This document shows positions 9,395 to 11,290 of a stretch of DNA of 11,290 nucleotides, in pieces; within the stretch, counting starts at the first letter, position 1; each line of letters opens with the position of its first letter. The translations under genes and the position numbers were made by a program. The notes under the pieces are model-generated. The model was not told the origin of the DNA and ran no database searches. It saw only the letters and a program-made list of their open reading frames with translations. Source of the stretch: Saprospiraceae bacterium (lineage in GTDB: Bacteria > Bacteroidota > Bacteroidia > Chitinophagales > Saprospiraceae); contig SLDF01000142.1 in NCBI GenBank assembly GCA_007125435.1, positions 1-11,290 on the forward strand, read 5' to 3'.

Positions 9395-9413
9395 CTATCC
9401 TTCAGACGGATAG
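9395..9413 (-). other. perfect 6-bp hairpin near the 5' end of the giant gene
   Basis: CTATCC (9395-9400) and GGATAG (9408-9413) are perfect inverted repeats around a 7-nt loop. They sit 70-90 bp upstream of the preferred ATG at 9324, inside the 5' extension of the frame. If translation starts at 9324 or 9345 this is an untranslated-leader hairpin; if it starts at 9417 it is merely coding. Function is unknown. Confidence 0.35.
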
Positions 9414-9417
9414 GCAT

Positions 9418-9716
9418 TAAACACGAAGTTTATCAACCAGGGAGGTACGTAAGTTTATGTTATAAGACTGTAGCAAATAACCCTACACATTCATGCTCTT
9501 TATATCATTGAATCTCCCTAAGACGCATAGGCCTCTTTGCTCTATGGTGGACTGGTGTCTGCCTCCTTTTCATATCGCCAATTCAAATGGTGAGTTGCGA
9601 AAGCCAATTTTATTTGTGAGTTGTGTAATTCATTAAAGGACATATACTTCATGCAAAAGTGCCCGTGCTTCAAAAACGTACTCATGCCACTGTATCAAAT
9701 TAACATATAATTGAAA
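9418..9716. other. intergenic region upstream of the giant gene
   Basis: About 300 bp with no supportable gene or RNA. No match to the Bacteroidota -7 consensus TAnnTTTG was found on the minus strand. The only structure noted is an imperfect direct repeat, CCAATTCAAATGGTGAGTTG (from 9578) and CCAATTTTATTTGTGAGTTG (from 9604), described as a separate feature. The promoter of the giant gene probably lies here but cannot be placed. Confidence 0.4.
9578..9625. repeat. two imperfect 22-bp direct repeats with 26-bp period
   Basis: Copies at 9578-9599 and 9604-9625 agree at 17 of 22 positions, sharing CCAATT and GTGAGTTG plus a final G. They are about 160 bp or more upstream of the possible starts of the giant gene and about 140 bp beyond the NERD gene stop. 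They could be paired binding sites or chance similarity. Confidence 0.35.
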
Positions 9717-9746
9717 TGGCAGAATATAATTATTGATACTCTGCCA
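9717..9746 (-). terminator. hairpin terminator candidate for the NERD gene
   Basis: On the minus strand TGGCAGAGTAT pairs with ATATTCTGCCA across an 8-nt loop (CAATAATT), giving an 11-bp stem with one G-T wobble. It begins 19 nt after the NERD stop codon and is followed by TTTCAATTATATG, which is moderately T-rich. The position and orientation fit an intrinsic terminator, although the T tract is weak. Confidence 0.6.
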
Positions 9747-9765
9747 ACCGACAACCATCATAAAC

Positions 9766-10437
9766 TTAGCTTCTAGAATATCGGCACTTAGGGAAGCTAG
9801 TACAACCATAAAATTGCCTACCTGCCCTCCTACCCTTCTTGACGGTTCTTATGGTGAGGTCTGAACCACATCTGGGACAGATCGTTTTCGATGAATGGCG
9901 TCGGCGAAGTGACCTTCTGTGATCTCGTAATGAAAATTCCTTTTTAGCGATCTGAGCTTCTAAGGTGTTAACAATCTGGCTAACTTCATTTGTAGTGAAT
10001 ACTTCCCTGTCAAATCGTTTAATATATCTGCTTATGCCAGATCTTATGACATTTACAGGCAAATCAGTCTTAAACCGACAATCACCAACAAAGAAAACTA
10101 CCGTGTATATCTTAGTTTCATTTACTTCCAAATACTCTGAGAGCACCTTTCTTTGCCTGTAAGTTTGGTTTATAGGGTTTTGAAATGAATACTTTTTCCC
10201 AAATATAACTTGAGTCCATACACGCTGACGAGCAGAGCCAAAAATCCACCCTTTCTTATTTTTTGTTTCTACTATAAACAAACCATACACCGATACAATG
10301 AGGTGATCTATCTGAGTCGTACCATTAGAAGAAGGCAAAATGATGTTGTGAAATCTAGTGTAAACTGTCTTAGGCAGCCACAACCATATGTAGAACCTCA
10401 CTTTCATCTCCCCAAACCAACCACGTAAAAAATTCAT
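9766..10437 (-). CDS. NERD domain protein with C-terminal topoisomerase-type zinc ribbon
   Basis: A 223-aa predicted cytoplasmic nucleic-acid protein. Residues ~5-115 are a NERD (nuclease-related) domain, a member of the PD-(D/E)xK-like endonuclease fold. Visible motifs: GTTQIDHLIVS (Asp44 region), GLFIVETKN (Glu57, Lys59), KGWIFG, WTQ (74-76) and the FQNPINQ motif (85-91). These are the candidate catalytic and core residues. Residues ~165-183 are a very basic linker (RDHRRSLRRRH). Residues 187-218 form a four-cysteine zinc ribbon (CPRC, then C212 and C218 in GCTSFPKC) of the kind at the C-terminus of DNA topoisomerase I. The start is supported because family members typically open with a similar short FGE-containing segment before the WL(P/D)KTVYxRFH block. 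The gene stands alone, with a hairpin terminator downstream and a repeat upstream. NERD is nuclease-related by homology only; activity and role (DNA repair, defence or other) are unknown. Confidence 0.88.
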   Translation of the reverse strand: MNFLRGWFGEMKVRFYIWLWLPKTVYTRFHNIILPSSNGTTQIDHLIVSVYGLFIVETKNKKGWIFGSARQRVWTQVIFGKKYSFQNPINQTYRQRKVLSEYLEVNETKIYTVVFFVGDCRFKTDLPVNVIRSGISRYIKRFDREVFTTNEVSQIVNTLEAQIAKKEFSLRDHRRSLRRRHSSKTICPRCGSDLTIRTVKKGRRAGRQFYGCTSFPKCRYSRS

Positions 10438-10490
10438 GACGCTTTAGCTTATTAACAAATGTCTTTAATGCTGTACTATATAATGTTATT

Positions 10491-10585
10491 GGGCATCACC
10501 CTCCACTTCGTTACGAGGCTCGCTATTCGCTCGGTCCTGCGGACTCATTCGCATTCGCTCATGACCCACTCCGCATCGCTGATGC
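10491..10585 (+). repeat. GC-rich intergenic repeat, copy 2 (GGGCATCA...TGATGC ends)
   Basis: A 95-bp relative of the element at 3194-3323. It starts GGGCATCACCCTCCACTTCG, contains GGCTCGCTATTCGCTCGG, and ends CCGCATCGCTGATGC. The inverted terminal motif GCATCA / TGATGC is preserved, while the middle is shorter and different. It lies between the NERD and YciI-like genes, 54 bp upstream of the NERD start codon, so it probably sits within or near that gene's promoter region. Confidence 0.7.
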
Positions 10586-10593
10586 ATGACCCG

Positions 10594-10617
10594 AAAAAAA
10601 CCAACATTTTGAAATGT
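10594..10617 (-). terminator. weak hairpin plus T7 tract downstream of the YciI-like gene
   Basis: On the minus strand ACATT pairs with AATGT around TCAA (10604-10617), and TGG followed by seven T residues (10594-10600) comes next. It starts 37 nt after the stop codon of the YciI-like gene. The stem is short and AT-rich, so this is a tentative intrinsic terminator. Confidence 0.35.
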
Positions 10618-10654
10618 ATCCGATTTCTATAGTGTCATTTTAGTAGATTACTAC

Positions 10655-11116
10655 TTATTTTATTTTATGTTTTTGAATCTTTTTGTGTGTCTCTAAATAG
10701 GTTGGCAATGCTGCTGAGCCGTACCATTTAAATAACTCTACATCAAAAATATTCTGCTTAATAGTGGGATCGGCTGCTAACTGTTCAAGTGCTTCTTCAA
10801 AGGTCGATACATCAAGTATAAAAATGCCACGATATGAGTAGTCGTTATTTGCGATTGGTCCTGCTACGGATAATTTGCCTTCTTCTGTCATTCGATTTAT
10901 ATTTTCAAAGTGCCCGGCAAACAAGCTGTCAAGAGTTGGCTTATCTTGTATATCATTATTACCTGTTTTCAAAATAACAAGAACATATGATTTCATACCA
11001 TAGTCATCGGCACCCAATTGTGCCGCCAAGGTAGAGTCGTAGTCAATATTAATGTCCTGACCATATGTAAAAATTGCCAGAAGCATAATATTTATAAATA
11101 AAATAGATGTCTTCAT
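10655..11116 (-). CDS. exported YciI-like domain protein
   Basis: A 153-aa protein with an N-terminal signal peptide (residues 1-20, MKTSILFINIMLLAIFTYGQ) followed by a YciI-like ferredoxin-type alpha+beta domain at ~41-132. Family hallmarks seen: MKSYVLVILKTG strand, His69 in GHFENINRM, EEGKLSVAGP (79-87), RGIFILDVSTFEEA, and Asp116 in AADPTIKQNIF, then the VELFKWYG end strand. The His/Asp pair is the conserved putative active site of the family, whose reaction is mostly unknown. An exported YciI domain is less usual than the cytoplasmic form, but secreted versions do occur in Bacteroidota as far as I recall. The C-terminus is Lys-rich (HKKIQKHKIK). The leader before the ATG is A-rich (AAATAAACATAAAAAA), with no Shine-Dalgarno sequence. 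The gene is AT-rich compared with the S9 gene. Confidence 0.85.
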   Translation of the reverse strand: MKTSILFINIMLLAIFTYGQDINIDYDSTLAAQLGADDYGMKSYVLVILKTGNNDIQDKPTLDSLFAGHFENINRMTEEGKLSVAGPIANNDYSYRGIFILDVSTFEEALEQLAADPTIKQNIFDVELFKWYGSAALPTYLETHKKIQKHKIK

Positions 11117-11171
11117 TTTTTTATGTTTATTTAGTTAGACATTATGGATGAAACCTTATCATCATAGCATT

Positions 11172-11213
11172 GGGTATTACTCATTTTATAGCACAATAAT
11201 ACCCCCTTTTTTT
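11172..11213 (+). other. perfect 8-bp inverted repeat followed by T7, upstream of the YciI-like gene
   Basis: GGGTATTA (11172-11179) and TAATACCC (11197-11204) are perfect inverted arms around 17 nt, followed on the plus strand by CC and seven T residues. The shape is that of an intrinsic terminator reading rightwards, but no plus-strand gene precedes it. Because it lies 55 bp upstream of the YciI-like start codon, an operator for that gene is equally possible. Confidence 0.45.
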
Positions 11214-11290
11214 GGGCATCTTTTCATAATTTGGATCGGCCTATACAATGGATTGTTAAATTACAACTTAAAATTGAGGGAGGAGACTCT
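11214..11290. other. right edge, no gene recognised
   Basis: AT-rich non-coding sequence ending in a purine-rich GAGGGAGGAGA (11276-11286) that could be a Shine-Dalgarno sequence for a plus-strand gene beyond the window. No start codon follows within the window, so no gene is called. Confidence 0.25.

Noticed and set aside
10456..10463. GACATTTG as a -7 box for the NERD gene (minus strand)
   Set aside because: It has one mismatch and no matching -33 element at the expected distance.
11211..11220. TTTGGGCATC, identical to the left boundary of the 3194-3323 repeat
   Set aside because: Only 10 bp match and the following bases (TTTTCATAA) do not continue the repeat, so it is not called as a third copy.
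1..11290. CRISPR arrays, tRNA/rRNA genes, insertion sequence transposases, phage genes
   Set aside because: No regular short repeats with unique spacers, no cloverleaf-like segment and no transposase or phage motif was seen on either strand.

Overview
The window looks like chromosomal DNA of a Bacteroidota bacterium, most likely a marine, Saprospirales-like member; that rank is inference. The main evidence is a very large secreted protein ending in a gliding-motility-associated C-terminal domain (CHU_C, type B cargo signal of the type IX secretion system), a sorting system confined to this phylum. Supporting evidence is a Bacteroidota-type S9 peptidase, weak Shine-Dalgarno sequences, and GC-rich palindromic intergenic repeats. 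All four recognisable genes lie on the minus strand. Every gap between them exceeds 200 bp, so they are probably separate transcription units.

Layout from left to right: 1-254 is non-coding and carries a REP-like palindromic element (about 71-236), just downstream of a secreted prolyl-oligopeptidase-family serine peptidase (255-3071, minus). The gap 3072-3387 contains a second kind of GC-rich repeat (3194-3323). Next is the dominant feature, a roughly 1978-residue cysteine-rich, acidic surface or secreted protein (3388-9324, minus). It has a signal peptide, an N-terminal proprotein-convertase P-like domain, Ig/PKD/SprB-like modules, three tandem copies of a ~268-residue supra-repeat, and the CHU_C tail. 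The gap 9325-9765 holds a leader hairpin, a 26-bp-period direct repeat and a hairpin that probably terminates the next gene. Then comes a NERD-domain nuclease-like protein with a C-terminal topoisomerase-type zinc ribbon (9766-10437, minus). A shorter relative of the 3194-3323 repeat lies at 10491-10585. A secreted YciI-like protein follows (10655-11116, minus), with a conspicuous inverted repeat 55 bp upstream of its start. The last ~75 bases hold no gene I can call.

I see no operon-like system. Two products are exported (S9 peptidase, YciI-like) and one is a probable type IX cargo. The NERD protein is the only likely cytoplasmic nucleic-acid protein. The most unusual item is the module architecture of the giant protein: a cysteine-bounded ~110-residue module, seen three times clearly and once in diverged form, that I cannot assign to a named family.
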